A stretch of 6,323 bases of DNA, taken from the NCBI GenBank assembly GCA_002508635.1, contig DACO01000031.1, positions 7,950 to 14,272 of the forward strand, given 5' to 3'. This DNA is from Methanolobus sp. UBA118 (GTDB lineage Archaea; Halobacteriota; Methanosarcinia; Methanosarcinales; Methanosarcinaceae). The position numbers were made by a program, and so were the translations under genes. A model generated the notes under the pieces. It saw only the letters and a list, made by a program, of their open reading frames with translations. It was not told the DNA's origin and searched no databases. Below are positions 5,827 through 6,323 of this stretch, in pieces; position 1 is the stretch's first letter, and every line of letters starts with the position of its first letter.

Positions 5827-5891
5827 TCATCAAAAATAGCTAGGTGAAAATGCGAAAAAGTCTTCTTATGGGTTATATCAGAGTTTGATGA
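5827..5891. repeat. 8-bp inverted repeat TCATCAAA / TTTGATGA
   Basis: TCATCAAA (5827-5834) and TTTGATGA (5884-5891) are perfect inverted repeats 49 bp apart. They directly precede the G-rich element. Chance occurrence in AT-rich DNA is possible. Confidence 0.35.
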
Positions 5892-5894
5892 AAA

Positions 5895-5974
5895 GTATGC
5901 GCGGGTTGGGGAGTGGGGGTTTAATGTATTTGGGGAGTGGGGTTTAGTGTATGAAAAAAGTACCCGCGCAATAC
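5895..5974. repeat. Long inverted repeat enclosing the G-rich tandem repeat
   Basis: GCGCGGGT (5899-5906) and ACCCGCGC (5962-5969) are perfect 8-bp inverted repeats. GTAT (5895-5898) and ATAC (5971-5974) extend the stem to 12 bp past a single bulged A. GC-rich arms of this kind stand out sharply from the surrounding AT-rich DNA. The loop is about 55 nt and consists mostly of the G-rich tandem repeat. It could be a cruciform, the core of a structured RNA or the ends of a tiny mobile remnant; no flanking target duplication is evident. Confidence 0.65.
5906..5952. repeat. G-rich tandem direct repeat, two units, quadruplex-capable
   Basis: Two adjacent units of 24 bp (5906-5929) and 23 bp (5930-5952) share TTGGGGAGTGGGG, then TTTA, then TGTAT. 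They differ by one G in the second G run and an A/G change. With GGG at 5903-5905 the + strand holds five G runs of 3-5, so an intramolecular G-quadruplex is possible with loops of 3, 12 and 3 nt. Confidence 0.7.
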
Positions 5975-6092
5975 GAGTTATTAACATGATTCTATTTAAT
6001 TATTGCCGTCAGGACAAACATAATTAGTTTTATTTTACTTATTTAAAATACTTACGTCTAATTAGTAGCTATATTACTACACATTTTGTTCA

Positions 6093-6108
6093 ACGCAAAA
6101 AATATAAA
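6093..6108 (+). promoter_or_regulatory. BRE/TATA promoter of the last gene
   Basis: CGCAAA (BRE-like) followed by AATATAAA at 6101-6108 predicts a transcript start near 6128-6132 and a leader of about 20 nt containing the RBS. Element order and spacing are normal for an archaeal promoter. Confidence 0.55.
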
Positions 6109-6135
6109 GTGACCGGCCATACTGCACTTATCTCC

Positions 6136-6139
6136 GGAG
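6136..6139 (+). promoter_or_regulatory. Ribosome binding site of the last gene
   Basis: GGAG lies 10 nt before the ATG at 6150, within normal range, and supports that start. Confidence 0.5.
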
Positions 6140-6149
6140 AAGATTATCG

Positions 6150-6323
6150 ATGAAAGAAGATATCGGGACAATTATCAGCAGAGGATTCAGCACCTGGACC
6201 AGAAATCTTGTGATCTGTGTACCTTTTATTCTTGAAATACTCGTAACCGTGCTTCTTTCAATGCTGGCTGCCGTATTGTTTGTGATGATACTTGTCATGC
6301 CAATTGTCTCAGGAAGCAATATG
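6150..6323 (+). CDS. Integral membrane protein, N-terminal part only (cut by window end)
   Basis: Fifty-eight codons are open to the end of the window with no stop, so the gene is partial at its 3' end. An N-terminal amphipathic stretch, MKEDIGTIISRGFSTWTRNL, is followed by a long hydrophobic segment from about residue 21 to 53, enough for one or two membrane helices. This layout resembles multi-pass membrane proteins of unknown function common in methanogens (possibly the DUF7847 group, from memory and unchecked). No catalytic motif is visible in this part. The TATA box and RBS upstream support it as the first gene of its transcript. Confidence 0.75.
   Translation, partial: MKEDIGTIISRGFSTWTRNLVICVPFILEILVTVLLSMLAAVLFVMILVMPIVSGSNM

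Larger units (their letters stand above)
5715..6149. other. 435-bp gene-poor intergenic region
   Basis: Between hppA and the last gene I find no protein gene that I would defend. The region holds the hppA terminator, two inverted-repeat structures (5772-5814, 5827-5891), the G-rich tandem repeat in a long inverted repeat (5895-5974), an AT-rich stretch with no clear feature (5975-6095), and the promoter and RBS of the last gene. The density of structure suggests a non-coding RNA, a regulatory region or a remnant small repeat element, but none of these is proven. Confidence 0.5.

Noticed and set aside
5772..5834. Possible C/D box guide RNA on the minus strand (TTGATGA near 5833-5827, CTGA at 5775-5772)
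   Set aside because: Box C and box D are present at plausible distance, but no internal D' and C' pair with guide spacing is visible. Such short boxes are expected by chance in this composition.
5772..5987. 71-codon reading frame on the minus strand between hppA and the last gene
   Set aside because: It runs through the inverted repeats and the G-rich tandem repeat, whose two copies simply give a repeated PHSP motif. There is no Shine-Dalgarno before its ATG and no recognisable domain.
6063..6079. TAGTA / TACTA inverted repeat upstream of the last gene
   Set aside because: Arms are only 5 bp in very AT-rich DNA. This is not distinguishable from chance.

Overview
The window reads as chromosomal DNA of a methanogenic archaeon, most likely of the Methanosarcinaceae (Methanolobus/Methanococcoides-like). 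That placement rests on protein content recognised by eye: an archaeal FtsZ2-type FtsZ, a dihydropteroate-synthase-related protein of the tetrahydromethanopterin-associated type, and a membrane pyrophosphatase. Archaeal signals agree: TATA-like boxes lie about 25-30 bp before likely transcript starts, and Shine-Dalgarno sites match AGGAGGTG. The genus is a guess.

Layout, all genes on the + strand: (1) 1-165, upstream region of ftsZ with two possible TATA boxes and a tandem plus inverted CGTTGA motif cluster. (2) 166-1350, ftsZ (FtsZ2 type), with GTG at 166 as the probable real start, followed by a hairpin at 1368-1395. (3) 1445-2947, a 500-residue DHPS-related protein with no Shine-Dalgarno site and a TAG stop. 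(4) 3039-3494, a 151-residue protein of unknown function with its own promoter and RBS; its C-terminal half looks like a PD-(D/E)xK/VRR-NUC nuclease core that has lost its E-x-K residues. (5) 3495-3698, an intergenic region with a strong TATA box and a long (about 120 nt) leader for the next gene. (6) 3699-5714, hppA, a membrane-integral pyrophosphatase with the K/T signature of K+-independent H+ pumps, closed by a clear hairpin plus T-rich terminator. (7) 5715-6149, a 435-bp gene-poor stretch with several inverted repeats and a G-rich tandem repeat enclosed by a long inverted repeat. (8) 6150-window end, the start of a multi-pass membrane protein cut by the window edge.

The genes do not form one obvious operon. 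Gaps of about 90-435 bp, separate promoter-like elements and intervening hairpins suggest mostly single-gene transcription units for cell division, C1-cofactor metabolism and membrane energetics. I see no mobile element, CRISPR array, tRNA or rRNA. The least explained parts are the 151-residue protein and the structured G-rich element near 5895-5974.
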